Below, in pieces: positions 33,863 through 45,834 of a stretch of 64,000 nt of DNA. Position 1 is the first letter of the stretch, and each line of letters starts with the position of its first letter. The stretch covers positions 62,001-126,000 of the forward strand of contig JACCGJ010023304.1 in the NCBI GenBank assembly GCA_013407085.1, read 5' to 3'. This stretch comes from Atriophallophorus winterbourni. Taxonomy: Eukaryota > Platyhelminthes > Trematoda > Plagiorchiida > Microphallidae. The translations under genes were made by a program, and so were the position numbers. The notes under the pieces are model-generated. The model saw only the letters and a program-made list of their open reading frames with translations, was not told the origin of the DNA and ran no database searches.

Positions 33863-34198
33863 TTTTTGAAACGATTCAAGAGCATCAGCATTAATTTTAA
33901 ATTGTCTCTGTTTCGCGTAACAAATCAGTCATTGGTTGAGATGTTAACACAATTGGGAATGAATCTTCTGTAGAAACTGAATAAACCAAGAAATCGGCGT
34001 AACTGTCGAAGAGAAAAGGAACATGGATAGTCGTTAATTGACGAGAGTTAATCGGGTAAGTTGCGAATGCCGTTTCAATCGACGTGATGTCCTAAGATTT
34101 CCAGGGAAGTGACTACAAAGAGACATATATCCGGGTTAAGCGCCACGCCAAACAGTGAAAGTCGCTGAAACACCGAACGCAGATGTACTGCATGTTCC

Positions 34199-35110
34199 AC
34201 TTGAGACGAACTAGCAATTAGGACGTCATCAATATATACATGAACAAAAGGCAATCCTTAGAAAAATTGGTTCTTGAATCTCTCGGAGGTTTGAGCAGCA
34301 TTGCCTAAACCGATGTGCATTTTCACAAATTCGTAAAGACCCAAAGTTGTGGCGATGGCTGTTATCGGGACATATTCCTCGGCGACAGGTATCTGTTCGT
34401 AAGCACGCTCCAATTCCAGTTTAGAAAACACAGTCCTCCCACGCAAGGAAAGTGCGAAGACGTGTATGTGTGGGTTAGGCGCCAAGCGGCAGCTTTATTG
34501 TTCTTAACCATGTGAAGGGGGCTTTCCCACGGCGATTTGGATGGACGTATGTTTCCAAGTTCAAGCATATGTTCAAACGCACGCTTTGCGACCTCAAACT
34601 TGTTCGGAGCCAAACGACGGGGTCTGTTAATCACTGGAGGACCACGGGTCAGAATGTGGTGTTCGTCGTCATGTTTAGCAGTAGTAGATTGCGAACACGG
34701 TTTGAAATCTTCTGAAAATTCTGTCAGTAAGTCACTGAACGCTGATGGGATGTCAGGGGTAAGTACTCGAATGGTTTGGGTGGGGGAATCACAGAAGTCA
34801 TCAAATGAATAAATCTTTGTTAAATTGTCAATAAGATTATGTGTAGCTATATTTGTCAAAAGATCAAAATGAGAAAGGAAATCTGCACCCAGAATTTTTT
34901 ACTTTGACATTGGCGAGTGTGAAAATCCAGCGAAAGTTACGTCTGAGACCCAATTCGACAGAAAGTGATCATAGACCAAAAGTAGAAATTTTCGTGCCGT
35001 CTGCCACCTGCAACGTCAATGAAGACGGGTTTTTGCGTTCCATATTGCATGGTGGAATAACGCTTATTTTGGCACCAGTATCGATGAGGAATGTTAGTGG
35101 CCCTGTCAGT
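34199..35110 (-). pseudogene. Gypsy protease and reverse transcriptase
   Basis: The protease active site LIDTGAKISVIPP lies near 35095-35055. The RT includes EHHILTRGPPV, the RPRRLAPNKFEVAKRAFEHM region, SPWESPLHMVKN, FSKLELERAYEQIPV, a FGLRNAAQT-like stretch (GLGNAAQTSERF) and the active site VYIDDVLIASS near 34240-34205. A frame change lies between LELERAYEQIP and the following palm strand, and another near 34260. Confidence 0.8.
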
Positions 35111-35157
35111 AACGTAGAAGAGACGGCTTTGAAGCGTACCAGACAGAGCTGTCGTGT

Positions 35158-35900
35158 TTACTGTCTGGCTTCGCGGTTTCCCTGCTTAGACAATTTTGAA
35201 TCATAAGAGCAAGGTGGCGTGCAACGCAGGGCCTTTGCACTGAATCGACGTTGATAATGGCAAAAACGCGATCGCTTAGAACGACTGGTAGGTCGTTTCT
35301 TGGGCTGACGAGGATGATAATTTCGAGAGTTACTACGGATTCGTGCGATGTTTTGTACTTGCATTAACAAGTTATGGAACATCGATTTCAACTCTTCAAA
35401 CTCTTGGAATTTGTGTACTTGAGTTTGTGTCACTCGTGTGTCTGACGTGAGATAATGTAACACTGTGCGAGATATCGTGAACATCGTCTACATTGCGTGC
35501 CAATTGTTTTAGACTGGTGTGCTTTTCCATAATGGCTAAGACTTTGCGGACGTCGGCGTTAGGACTCTGCTGCCATAATTCCCAAATGATTTCAGCATCA
35601 ACAGGCTTGTCTCCTTGTAATTGAAGCATGTGTCGCAGGTGTTTTGACGGAGTGTGATCACCCATTTCTACGCCGGACAAAAGCATCCGTGGGTTTGCTC
35701 GTCAGTGGACGACGTACGTGAGATGATGTCATATTTAAGTGAGGATTGCCAGCGGGACGGTTGTATGATAAATCAGCAACTTCTCTTGCGATTAACGGAA
35801 GCAACATATTAACTACACAGTTATACTGGGCTCTTTCAGTTTTCACGCGGTAAGACTCGAATAGTGCTTCAATTTGTGGCGGGAGGCGAGAGTCGTTCAT
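35158..35900 (-). pseudogene. Gypsy Gag with CHCC-type motif
   Basis: 35900-35658 starts MNDSRLPPQIEALFESYRV. 35686-35396 contains GDHTPSKHLRHMLQL and a helical region. 35484-35158 ends with CHYQRRFSAKALRCTPPC. In the CsRn1 clade the motif is C-x2-H-x9-C-x3-C; here the His is Gln. Two frame changes separate the parts. Confidence 0.75.
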
Positions 35901-36068
35901 ACCAAAAGAGGGCTAAAGAAGAAGGCTAAAGTGCGAAATAACGTCTGTAGAAATATCCTCAGATGGTGTATCAGAAAATGCTGACATAAGATCCATGAAA
36001 AGTATATATGACAGCAGAATCGAAATAAATGGGAGTATGGTACGAACGAATATTTCAAAAATAAAAAT

Positions 36069-36083
36069 GTTCGGGGCTCACTA
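36069..36083 (-). promoter_or_regulatory. Possible primer-binding site and LTR edge of the Gypsy element
   Basis: On the minus strand CGCTACA is followed, after AAT, by TAGTGAGCCCCGAAC, similar in form to Gypsy primer-binding sites complementary to a tRNA 3' end. A 5' LTR would then extend to higher coordinates, perhaps to about 36324 (minus strand TGTTGTATA). No matching 3' LTR survives, so the LTR is not proven. Confidence 0.35.
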
Positions 36084-36525
36084 ATTTGTAGCGGTTAATC
36101 GAGCGGAGATTTCACTACTAACTGCGTACGCCTTCTGAATAATGTACTCAAAAAAGCGGTACACACTTCTCAGCGTAACGCGGCACACAGATCCAAATTA
36201 TTCACACGATAGAATTTACTCAAAGCAGAACACGTGAGTATTAATATTTTAAATTGTGTACATATTAGATAAAAATTATAACAAACCAAATTACAAATAT
36301 ATTAACATAATGAAATATACAACATTTCACTTCTCATAAGTGCTCAGTTAATTCGGATAGTTCATATCGGGAATTTTGTTTCGACATTTGGAATGCATTC
36401 GTTATTTATATATCAGGTGGAATGTTCAAGGAAATTTTAGCAAGCCCATCGAAGTAATTGAAATTGAGTTATAATAGCTAAAATGAATTCGCTATTTAGA
36501 AAAATCAAAAATCCTCACACAGGAA

Positions 36526-36549
36526 ATATATATAATATATATATCTATA

Positions 36550-36581
<32 letters not shown>
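36526..36581. repeat. (AT)n microsatellite
   Basis: About 55 bp of interrupted AT/TA repeats. Confidence 0.9.
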
Positions 36582-37682
36582 GTACTGCAGCTAGCACTGC
36601 TAGTCGTACCTGCGCTCTCGGACCCATGAGCGAAGCCGGTGAATGCTGCACCACAAATTCGTTCCCCTAACATCTAACTATAAATATCCAAAGGTTTGAC
36701 TCGAATAGCTCTCTTGAACCAGAAAACTCATTTGATGAGTTTGATCGAAAAACACCTGTTGCAGATGTTGATGACTTTGTCTCGATTCCGCCTTTGTCAG
36801 AAAATTGTAGACGTCCTGCTTGTTTAAGATCGCCTCGTGATAAGCGTAGCAATTCGAACGACAATCTGACCACTGATTTAACAAAGACTGATGTGAGAGC
36901 GCGATCAAAAAGTTCTGTCGAATCCACATTTTGATATTCACTTGGAACATGTATTTGATTTTGGATTTGACGGGGGAGCTGTCCGAGCTGCTAATATGTC
37001 CGTTTCACGTGATTGGTGGCACAGTGCAAAATGGTGTTTGGTGCTACATCGAACAATTCAATTCAATTCAATTCAATTTCAATGGTCTAAAAAGCATATA
37101 GCTTGACAAAAACCACAGAATAATATGGGAATTACGAATAACATGGATAGAAAAACGGGATTTGTTTGCTTACTGAGCAGTTCAGGAATCAAGTAAAAAT
37201 CCATTTGACAGAAACTGGTTTCAAAGTTCAAAGCTTTTATGGTGTAAAATATATAGGTTCAAAGTTTGGATTGGTCAACATGAAATGGTCCAAATTCGAT
37301 TTGAATATATCCAAGATGGGTGAATGTGCAACATTACAAGGTAGGGAGTTCCAGGTAAAGCATACACGTACAGAATAAAAGTACCTTCGAAAATTTAGTC
37401 TCGAGTCGGGAATAAGTACTGTATAGCCGTGACTTCTGCTGGTTCTGGGTGGTAGTCGCGTGAATGGTTGATTTAGGGGATGGTTGGGGGTATGCATTAT
37501 ATTGAACATAAGTATCAAATCAACTCTAAGACGGCGTTAGCGAAAGTCGAATAGATTGAGATTTGCAATACGATCTTCGTATTGTTTGTGCTTCAAACCG
37601 CGTACGAGCTTGGTGGTCCGATTATATATTCTCTGCAAGAGGCTGATGTCCTTCTGTAGCCAGGGTTACCAAGTCTGAACCG

Positions 37683-37837
37683 TGTGGAGTATCTGTCAGC
37701 ATGACTACTCATTGTCCAATCAGAATGCAGTAGCTGTCAGTGTATCTATCTCTGTATTCTTATTCTCATGAATGATTTATATGTTTGTTGACGTGTAGTG
37801 AATACACATGTGTCACTCTGATCTTGACTTTTCTACA
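37683..37837 (+). repeat. 5' LTR of small LTR element copy 2
   Basis: 155 bp, TGTGGAG...TTTTCTACA. Confidence 0.95.
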
Positions 37838-38520
37838 TGGTGACGAGGGTGATCGACGAGAAAACGTCGGATAGAACTGACAACGCCCGTTTTCCCGGCT
37901 TTAATGCTCGACCATCGGCAACACTCACAATGGAAGGTGATGAAGGATTGGCAAAGAGATGGAAACTGTGGAAGGAACAGATTAGCGACTTTCGAACGTT
38001 GCCGAATCTGACGAATACCGATAAAGCCTATCAAATGGTGACGCTGAGGAATGCGCTTGGTGAACAGGCGACGAATTTCATACAGTGTTTTACCTTTGAT
38101 GAGAACGAAAACGCAAACCACTGGGAAACAATCTTTGCGAAGCTCGAAGAACATTACCTCGGTCAAGAAAACCAGAGATGGACACTGTGGAAGCAACAGT
38201 TAAGCCACTTTCGGACGTTGGCGAATCTGACGAATACCGATAAAGCGTATCAAATAGTGACGCTGAGGAATGCGCTTGGTGAACAGGCGACGAAGTTCAT
38301 ACAGTGTTTCACCTTTGATGAGAACGACGATGCAGATGTCTTGGAAACTATCTTCGCGAATCTCGAAGAATATTGCCTCGGTCAAGTGAACGATACATTT
38401 GAACGATATAAATTTAAGTGTCGCGTTCAAGATGCCGATGAGCCGATCAAACATGAAAGAGATCCAGAGCCTCCAAACGAAATAAATTTGCGCAACCGCA
38501 CAGTACGTAAGTTCATTTGA
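37837..38520 (+). CDS. Gag-like protein with a tandemly duplicated module
   Basis: An uninterrupted 227-codon frame, the best-preserved ORF of this family. Residues about 35-108 and 111-190 repeat the same module: a W.LWK start, DFRTL-NLTNTDKAYQ, VTLRNALGEQAT-FIQCFTFDEN and ETIFA-LEE. A C-terminal piece (DTFERYKFKCRVQDADEP) occurs once. The module resembles the N-terminal Gag of Mag-type Gypsy elements. No Cys-His knuckle, protease or RT follows. The start overlaps the end of the LTR, so a later ATG (37932) is also possible. Confidence 0.7.
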   Translation: MVTRVIDEKTSDRTDNARFPGFNARPSATLTMEGDEGLAKRWKLWKEQISDFRTLPNLTNTDKAYQMVTLRNALGEQATNFIQCFTFDENENANHWETIFAKLEEHYLGQENQRWTLWKQQLSHFRTLANLTNTDKAYQIVTLRNALGEQATKFIQCFTFDENDDADVLETIFANLEEYCLGQVNDTFERYKFKCRVQDADEPIKHERDPEPPNEINLRNRTVRKFI

Positions 38521-38532
38521 AAAACGGAAGGA

Positions 38533-38687
38533 TGTGGAGTGGCTGTCAGCATGAATACTCGTTGTCCAATCAGAATGCAGTAGCTGTCAGTGTATATATC
38601 TCTGTATTCTAATTCCCATGAATGATTCATATGTTTGTTGACGTGTAGTGAATACACATGTGTCGCTCTGATCTTGACTTTTCTACA
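38533..38687 (+). repeat. 3' LTR of small LTR element copy 2
   Basis: 155 bp, direct repeat of 37683-37837, followed by the AACCG target duplication. Confidence 0.95.
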
Positions 38688-38739
38688 AACCGCATACTCC
38701 ATGGTTGGCCTCAAGTGCGTATTAATTATTCAATGAAGT

Positions 38740-39340
38740 ATCAACAATCAACGTGATCTGTATTTATGCCGATTTGAATTCTGATGTGTGTGCCTCGGAG
38801 CAAAATCTTATTATTGACACAAACCTTCGATTTACAAGTGTGCAGCTCTGATAAAGGATGTAAAGAACAGAAAGTCAGCGTGGAACGAAAGCCATGTTGA
38901 CTTTGGGGGCCGGTGTATTTTCTTTCTGTTCCCTCAATATCGTCGTCCACACTGTTTTTCTGACCTGTCATTACCCTATCGCTTTATGAAACCTTTTGCT
39001 TATTTTGACCTTGATTTGCTGCGCACAATTTGTTCTAATCTCAATCGCGTGTGATGGTCGGACATTTCAACTTAGCTTTGATTTCGACTCGTGTGGTACG
39101 TCCTCGATATTGTTTTGAAATTGACCCGGATTTTCATCCGGTTAACCTCAATAATTAAGGTATGGTTTTACATCATTTGATTGCCTCAATACACTACCGC
39201 TGTTTTTGACAAATCCTTGTTGGGTTCGGATATACCTGGGGCTTTTGCGCGTCACTCAACTTGGGACGTTTCATTGATTGTCAAATACAATCAGAATTAC
39301 TCAATTAGACAGTACTCATTAGTGCTGAGTTAATTCGGAG
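38740..39340. other. No gene recognised
   Basis: AT-rich sequence with only a short minus-strand frame (38971-38741). A short piece at about 39316-39390 resembles 36338-36405, suggesting one more dispersed repeat. Confidence 0.45.
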
Positions 39341-39539
39341 AGTTCATCCATCTTCGTGAATTTTGGTTCGACTTTTTCAATGCATTCGTCAAACAATTCG
39401 GGGGAACCATATCGTTACAAACTCTGAAGGTCATCTATGCTGTGAAATTGTATCTACATACTTGTCATTTTTCAGTAGTTCAAATGCAAAATACCTTCAT
39501 ACGGGTCGTTCAATTGGCATCTGATTGGTCGCTTCTCGA

Positions 39540-39951
39540 AAACGGTTATTTGTTGGCTAAGGTTATTCTTCTGTCTAATAAATCGCTTCGCACGGATCTT
39601 GGACCACTTTGGTAATTATGAGCGCAGATGATGTTATTAGTCGGTTGCGCCGCAAATTGGAGCCACCATACTTCAATGTTTATCCGTTGTATCGATAACT
39701 TCTTAAATAGGACTGGTCCTTGTACATAGTCTCCGTTCATTTTGAGATTAGACATTGGCAATGTACCACTCGCGTCCGTACGTTATGACACTACAGTGAA
39801 AAAATTGAATATAGAGCCCAATGACGTCAATCGTCAGATATCGTCTCCGGTAGCCAGTTACGACGAAGAAGGTACGTTTGCCGCTATGGAAGGCAACATT
39901 GTTCGCGTATTAAGCGTTCACGATTGCCAGATCAAAGATCGATGACGGGCA
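39540..39951 (+). pseudogene. MULE transposase-like C-terminal fragment
   Basis: The plus-strand frame at 39742-39945 (LDIGNVPLASVRYDT, NRQISSPVASYDEEG, EGNIVRVLSVHD) parallels residues of the MULE protein at 55650-56714, and 39600-39740 matches its preceding part in broken frames. The SWIM and PHD ends are absent. An RTE tail has landed at 39952. Confidence 0.7.
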
Positions 39952-42900
39952 GTCACTCACTCACTCACTCACTCAGTCGTCTCCGTGCCGGGTGGCACAT
40001 GAGGCGAACACAACCCCGTGCCAGTGGTTCCGGTTTGCCGCTGCTTCCGTCGCCGTTTGCACCGTAAATCCTTGTGCATGTAGTTCGCGTTCCAACATTC
40101 TGAGCCAAGTTTCTTAAGCCGTCCTCTTTATCGTTTACCTTGCGGAAGCCAGTGAATGGCGACCTTCGTATGCGAAATGGGATCCATCCTGCAGACATCA
40201 CCGAACTATCTCCAACGTCGTCTTTCGACTACGGTAGATACCACCTCCAGACCAGTTTTTCTCAGGAGCTCTTCATTCGAAATGGTGTGTGGCCAAAAAA
40301 TCCGTAGAATCCTTCTCAAGCACTTAGTTTGAAACACGTTCATTCTGCGCTCAATGAGAGTGGTCGTCTTCCAGCATTCCGATGCATACAGTAACACATT
40401 CATAACGTAGCTCTTGAAGAGTCTGATCTTCGTGTTGATGCTGAGACCGGTGGATTTCCAAATGGAATTAAGCATGCAGAATGCTTGGTTCGCCTTCCCG
40501 ATCCTTCTCCTGACCTCATCTTCACAGTCATCATTTACAGTCAGTTTGCTCCCAAGGTTAGACTGTATCTGTAACCTCACTGAGCGGTTGACCGTCCACG
40601 AACACTGGTGGTTGCTCCGGAACATTCTTCCGCGTTACCTAAAATTTGCCAGCGTTAATTTCTAAACCAAACGTCTTGCCAATTGCCGATAGTAGATCGC
40701 TCTTGTTCTGAATGTCACTGATCTTGCATGCCAAGTGTGCAACATCATCCGCATAGTCCAGGTCTTCTAGCGGTCCAACTGGGATCCATGGAATGCCTGC
40801 TGCCCTGCCATCGGTCACCTGTCTCATAATCCATTATATTGTTAGGGAGAAGAATATCGGTGAGAGGATGCATCCTTGCCTCACTCCCGTACGAAACTCA
40901 AGCTTCTCAGTGAGCATTCCATTGTGAGCGACTTGGCATTCAAACATCTCATAAAAGCCTTTTATGAGATTTACTATCTTGATGGAATACCATAAAGACG
41001 GAGGATTTTCCATAACACTGGTCAGTGAATGCTATCGAAGGCCTTCTGGAAGTCGATGTAGGCCACACATAGCTCTGCATTCCATTCATGTGTCTGCTCC
41101 AGGATCTGACGAAGGACAAAGATTTTGTCAATGCAAAATTTTCTTTTCCTGAACCCGGCTTGCTCTTGTCGTAAAATGGATTCAACTGCATTGGAGACAC
41201 GTCGGAGAATGATGCGGCAGAATACTTTACTCGTGACTGGTAGAAGCGTAATACCTCGCCAATTGGTGCAGTAGCTCAAGTCACCTTTCTTGGTAAGTTT
41301 GGTAAGTACCTGAACGCCAGGCGTCCGGTATCTGCTCAGTATCCCAGATGTTCTGGAATAGGTCTCGCAAAACTTTCGGTTTCTGCCTTGAGTAGTTCGG
41401 CATACACTCCATCGTCACTTGGTGCCTTCCGATTTTTCAACCGCTGGATAGAAAATTGCACCTCTTGGAGGCTGATGGGTTCTGTGTTGACGTCGAGTTC
41501 TGTATCTGCCTCTGGTATATAGACGTTGTTACGAGGCGGTGGGCGGTTTAGAATGAGCTCATAATGTTCTCGCCATCTGGCTAACTCTTTTTTCGCATCA
41601 GTTATTATATCTTCAATCTGGGTCCTCACTTGTTGATTGCTTGCCTCACTGCGATTGCAGAGCTTTCGATTAATCTGATATAACTTTCACAAATCATTTA
41701 TTTGGCACGCCTCTTCTGCTTGTTGTGTCAGGTTTTCCACATACCGTCTTTTGTCCTTCCTTGCTGATTTTTAATCCCCTTATCTTTCATTCTATACTCT
41801 TCAGTGATGGCATTCCTTACATTAGAGAGTTTCTTGCTCAGCATGCGTTTCTTTACATCTTTTCTCTGTTCTATGTGTTGCCAGGTTTTCATTGAGATCC
41901 ACGAGGCTTTGCTCCTCTGTCTGTACCCGAGGACTTTTTCTTAGACAGCTTTAGTGTGCGGTTAAAAACATCAATCATCATTGAATCCGTCGGCCGGGCG
42001 CTGATTTCCTCTCTCAGGATGTTGCCAAAAGCTTTCCTCGTGTCGACATCGATCAGCTTATTCATATTCAACCGTCAGCTGCGCTGAATTCCGATATTTG
42101 CCCTTCAAACAGATCTTCCCCACAGCCAGGAAATGGTCGCTACCGATATCGGTACCACGCATGACCCTCACATCTTGTAACGAGAGCCTCCATTTACCAT
42201 TTACCATCATGTGATAAATTTGAATTTCTGTTAAGCTGTCCGGAGAAGACCAGGTTATTTTATGGATATTTTCGTGGGGAAATAGGGTGCCTTTAACGAC
42301 AAGATCGTTCTCTTCGCAGAAGTCAAGTTGCCGCTCCCTATTATCATTCTTTTAGCCAACACCATGCACTCCAATGGCATGCTCCCTGCCCGTATTTACA
42401 GTTCCTGTTCTAGCGTTAAAATCTCCCATTGCCACCAGTAGGTCGTGCTTTGGGATGACCCACAAGACTGATTGCATGGCTTCGTAAAACCTGTCTTTCT
42501 CCTCTTTGGCTGAATCTTCTGTTGGAGCGTATGCTTCCCCAATCGAAAGTTTGCAGAAACTTGAGTTTAGTCTGGCATATAGGTGTCCCTCGTTTACACA
42601 CTTCCATTACAACATCGTACTGCTGGACTTACTGGTTGCAAGCAGAGCAACTTCACCATGATGGAGGTTATCTTGCCTGCCTGACTAACTAATAGTTTCA
42701 CCGCTATCCAGCTTTTTTTGTCCAGAGCCGGTCCATCTCACCTCGGACATGCAAAGTGTACTCAGATCATACCTGTTGAGTTCATGTATGGCTTGAGCCA
42801 GCTTGATACAGCGTTCGAACGTTCCAGCAACCAAGTCTTATCGTTCTTTTCGGTGCAAGGAGATCGGCCATCGGGCTGGAAACTTCCTTTCGGCTTTCAT

Positions 42901-43140
42901 CTCAATCCGTCATGAAACCTTTTGTAAGGTTCGCGTCACTCCTGTAACCGGTGATTAGTAGAATTTTCGGATCTGTTGTCATCGTTTCCGTAGCAATGTA
43001 GGTTTAACTGGATAGGGTTTCTATCCGTAAGCCCAACTCTCCTTCTTCCTGAGACGGGCTTGTGACCGTCCTTGGCGGAGTTTGAGGTCTGGCAGCCTGG
43101 TCTCGAAATCCAACCCCCTCCACCTCTCGACTACCACCAG
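39952..43140 (-). mobile_element. RTE-clade retrotransposon, decayed (copy 3)
   Basis: The 3' tail is a (TCAC)n run on the plus strand (39952-39975), as in RTE elements. From high to low: GC-richer 5' region (about 42700-43140), endonuclease with MGDFNAR near 42420, linker (41629-41336, RLKNRKAPSDDGVYAELLK in parts), RT (41279-41022 and 40827-40639) and C-terminus (40625-40000). The sequence family differs from the 11.7-kb RTE. Confidence 0.8.
40000..42600 (-). pseudogene. RTE endonuclease-RT remnants
   Basis: RT pieces: NWRGITLLPVTSKVF, EQAGFRKRKFCIDKI, YIDFQKAFDSIH, then a VRQGC-like region lost to stops, LDYADDVAHL near 40765 (active site), and KSYVMNVLLYASECWKT, MNVFQTKCLRRILRI. The catalytic YADD is kept, but the frame changes at least five times. 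Endonuclease motifs are recognisable only near 42400-42600. Confidence 0.75.
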
Positions 43141-43274
43141 CACGAAGCGTGCAACCGAATACGTAAGCTTGTATTTACATTAATCTCTTCCTCATATTCT
43201 ATTATACTGTTAGTATATAATAATGGAATATTACGCATAGTATACCGTTACATGCACAGCATAAACCTTAATTC

Positions 43275-43620
43275 TATACCTATCTCTCCTTCAGGTGTTG
43301 TCATCTGCATCTGGCTACATCGCGATATCAAATTTAGAGTAAAAGAATACGACGAATACAATTATCATTGAAACAAAACCTGCTGTTCAACAGATTTCAA
43401 AATAGATTTTTTATTTGCTATCCGTTGGCTTTCTTAACCTGAGGCAGTAAATTGGCCATGGTCATAGTGTATATTGCGATCAAATGCGAGAAAGATGTGT
43501 CGTGTGTTCAGAAGCGTGGAACATTGCTCTCTTAGGTGATTGTGCATCATGGAAAACGTTCCATTAGTGAAGCCTCATGAAATTTAGTGAGATTTTTGAA
43601 CTGTCATGTAGCTTGTGACT
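43275..43620. repeat. Dispersed repeat, copy 1 of a direct pair
   Basis: About 345 bp matching 51250-51595 in the same orientation (shared CTTAACCT-AGGCAGTAAATTGG, ATTGTGCATCATGG, TCATGTAGCTTGTGACT). No coding content recognised. It could be LTR or UTR of an old element. Confidence 0.75.
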
Positions 43621-43699
43621 CATTAATATTTCTGCATGAGATTGCGCGCTGAGTAACCACTCATGCTCTGTGAGTAGACCAATAATTTCCACGTAGCTC

Positions 43700-44260
43700 C
43701 TCACTCACTACATGTGGTAGAGCGCTTAATTTCCTCTGCCCCCCGTAGTACGCAGCCTGCACAAGGTACACAATCGTCCAATCAGATTGTGAGTTTGGGC
43801 GAAAGCGTCACCCGGTTGAATCGAAAGACAGTCTCAGCCCGAGATATTACAGTGTATGCTTCGGTTGAATGAATTAGGAAAGCATTGCATTATTTTCATG
43901 TAAACCTTTATTCACACTATTGTCCACAAACATCAAACGAAATTTCATTATAACTCAATCTAGAAGATTTTAGCTTTATTTTAACAGACGAATTTCTAGC
44001 TATAACTTAACCAAAGAATATCTGTCCTAAATTGGTGACGGCCAATTGACATTGGTTTACCTATCTGTATCATAAATAAAACGTTACATGAAAGGGAAAA
44101 AGTTACGGGAATGCGTTGACTTGGTAAGTAGGTCAGACAACTGCACAGTGCATAGGCAGCGTGATGTGCAACCGAGACTTGTAAGTTCCTTGCGGTAGAG
44201 AAATGCAGACAGTCTATGTGGAATGTAGGTCATTCAATGTAACGAGACAAAGCTATTTTA
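43700..44260 (-). repeat. Dispersed repeat in inverted orientation to 53.5-54.2 kb
   Basis: Two blocks (43720-43870 and 44112-44260) match, as reverse complements, 54060-54225 and 53565-53690/53815-53950. Shared pieces include CATGTGGTAGAGCG and CACATAGACTGTCTGCA. Possibly an old LTR or MITE; no TIRs established. Confidence 0.65.
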
Positions 44261-44469
44261 TTGAACAAGAGGAGATGAGTAGGTGTCATTATATGTAGCG
44301 AGACAAGTAAAATGTCGCTGTCATGTGTGAATGTGTCACACCCAATACGATCAAACTCCCCTTCTAACTTCATGTGAGAAATTATTCGAATTTTTATTGA
44401 ATTATTACCATCAAATAGTTATTGTTAAGCTTTTAAGACCATTATAAACTTTGAATAACCATACTTCGT

Positions 44470-44690
44470 TTCGCAGTTGGGTAAATTGTGCCCAAGAATC
44501 AGCTCTGATTCGGTGTTTGAACACCTTTGTTCGTTGTACGAACCACATGTAACAGTGGCATTCAAGTATAACTTTGTGTACCACTTATCAACTGATTCAA
44601 TGCTTACTGCACCTGTCTCCACCTGATGACGGCATTGTAGTGTAAGTTCGATGATAAGAGCAACACATCACTTTTGTCATAACGCTACAA
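44470..44690 (+). repeat. Single 241-bp satellite copy with deleted hammerhead
   Basis: Hairpin 1 is GAATCAG-CT-CTGATTC (near 44489), a compensated variant of GAATCAC/GTGATTC. Hairpin 2 is near 44529. The core begins CTCCAC-CTGATGA-CGGC, but the rest is deleted, removing GAAA. Confidence 0.85.
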
Positions 44691-45209
44691 TCATGAATGT
44701 AACTCACGGTTAGCTAGCCATATCACCCTCGAGACAATCATAAATCGAATGTGTTTATTCGGTCAAATACCAATATAAGTCAACACCATTAACAACAACA
44801 TCACAACAATTGTTTCACGGAAATCACATCTGCATACTTTTGATTTGTCTTACAATATTTAATGTTGATTTCTATCCAAATGCACTAGTATACAACATGA
44901 TCCCTCTATAGTTATGATATAACACATTCCGTCAATGCGTCACAGTGGTCGTACAATTGTTATCCGCTTTCCTACAAGATGAATATGCGTTGCTTTGTTG
45001 CTCATACGTTTGATTTAGACGACCTCAAGTAAAAGTACAGACTACGGAGAGGCTAAGCTTGTTGCAAACCTTTAGGGTCAACATGGAAATGTTCCGTAGT
45101 GAACACACTGTCCGAGAAAAAGTTGAATTTGTTTTTCGGAATGAAACTTGCTCTAAGTAGACGGTTAACGTGATACATAAAATGAATATTTTGCAACATT
45201 AAACATGTG

Positions 45210-45830
45210 ATGAACAATATTGTTGCTGGTCTTCCAGGTGTCGAAGTCTATGAAGACGGCATTATTATTCATGGAACGATAAGCGTGTTTAAGATCAACG
45301 TTTATTGGCTCTACTCTCGTTCCAAACATTAGAACGTTTAATTAAATTCGGATAAATACATCATTTCAATTGATGAAATTGATTGTCTTGGATACCCTGC
45401 ATTTTATAATGAACTTCATCTAGACCGGAGTCGTTTTAAACCGCTAACCGAAATGAAATAGCCAAATTCTTTTAGCGGTAATGGGAGTGTTACAATATTA
45501 TTTAAAATTCATCCCAAATTTCGCAAAAGTTGCTGATTCATTGTTTACATTACTGAATGCTACAACGTTAAAGTGAACTTCCGAAAATAAAAAGACACTT
45601 CGGGATCTTTAAACCATATTGTAATCCAGTGATTACTTGAGCCGTTTACACCAAATTTGCGTTCTGTTTTAATCACAGATTGTTCTCCTCATGTTATTAA
45701 TGCTGTTTTAGAGCAAAGTGGTCATCTGATATTGTGTATTTCACGCAATGGATTATCCGAAAAATTTGCAGGTTCGCTAAAACTTTCGATTTCCTCTTGT
45801 TCCCCAACAACATTTAATGAATGTATTGTG
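45210..45830 (+). pseudogene. Gypsy RT-RNase H remnant
   Basis: Frames include NNIVAGLPGVEVYEDGIIIHG (RT active-site region, usually YQDDIIVHG; here YEDG) and LRSVLITDCSPHVINAVLEQSGHLILCISR (RNase H start). The Asp-to-Gly change in the RT motif and several stops show it is inactive. Confidence 0.75.
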
Positions 45831-45834
45831 ATGC

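Larger units (their letters stand above)
32336..35900 (-). mobile_element. CsRn1-like Ty3/Gypsy retrotransposon, most complete copy, decayed
   Basis: On the minus strand: gag (35900-35158), protease (about 35110-34950), RT (34859-34199), RNase H (33862-33282), integrase (33156-32655) and the integrase tail (to 32336). Order PR-RT-RH-IN defines Ty3/Gypsy. The Gag end has a variant of the C-x2-H-x9-C-x3-C motif that marks the CsRn1 clade of trematodes. A CR1 3' end replaces its 3' terminus at 32334. Many frameshifts are present. Confidence 0.85.
37683..38687 (+). mobile_element. Small LTR retrotransposon with Gag only, copy 2 (1005 bp)
   Basis: LTRs of 155 bp at 37683-37837 and 38533-38687 flank one Gag-like ORF. 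The primer-binding-like TGGTGACGAG starts at 37838 and a purine tract precedes the 3' LTR. A perfect 5-bp target duplication AACCG lies at 37678-37682 and 38688-38692. The two LTRs differ at roughly nine positions by eye, so the insertion is not very recent. The host is CR1 fragment B. Confidence 0.95.
37053..38735 (-). mobile_element. CR1-clade fragment B with (GAATT)n tail, split by a small LTR element
   Basis: The 3' end is an AATTC repeat (37053-37072 on the plus strand), then 3' UTR shared with the copy at 50663, then the RT C-terminus (37518-37237, MILMFNIMHTPNHPLNQPF, YFYSVRVCFTWNSLPCNVAHSP). The frame resumes after the LTR element at 38693 (minus strand, LRPTMEYAV). The copy is truncated at about 38735. 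Confidence 0.8.

Noticed and set aside
40414..40665. Plus-strand frames over the RTE copies (also 2949-3275, 3800-4024, 5893-6349)
   Set aside because: They are antisense shadows of RTE coding sequence on the minus strand.
42718..42915. Plus-strand 65-codon frame in the RTE 5' region
   Set aside because: It overlaps RTE endonuclease or 5' sequence on the minus strand and shows no domain.
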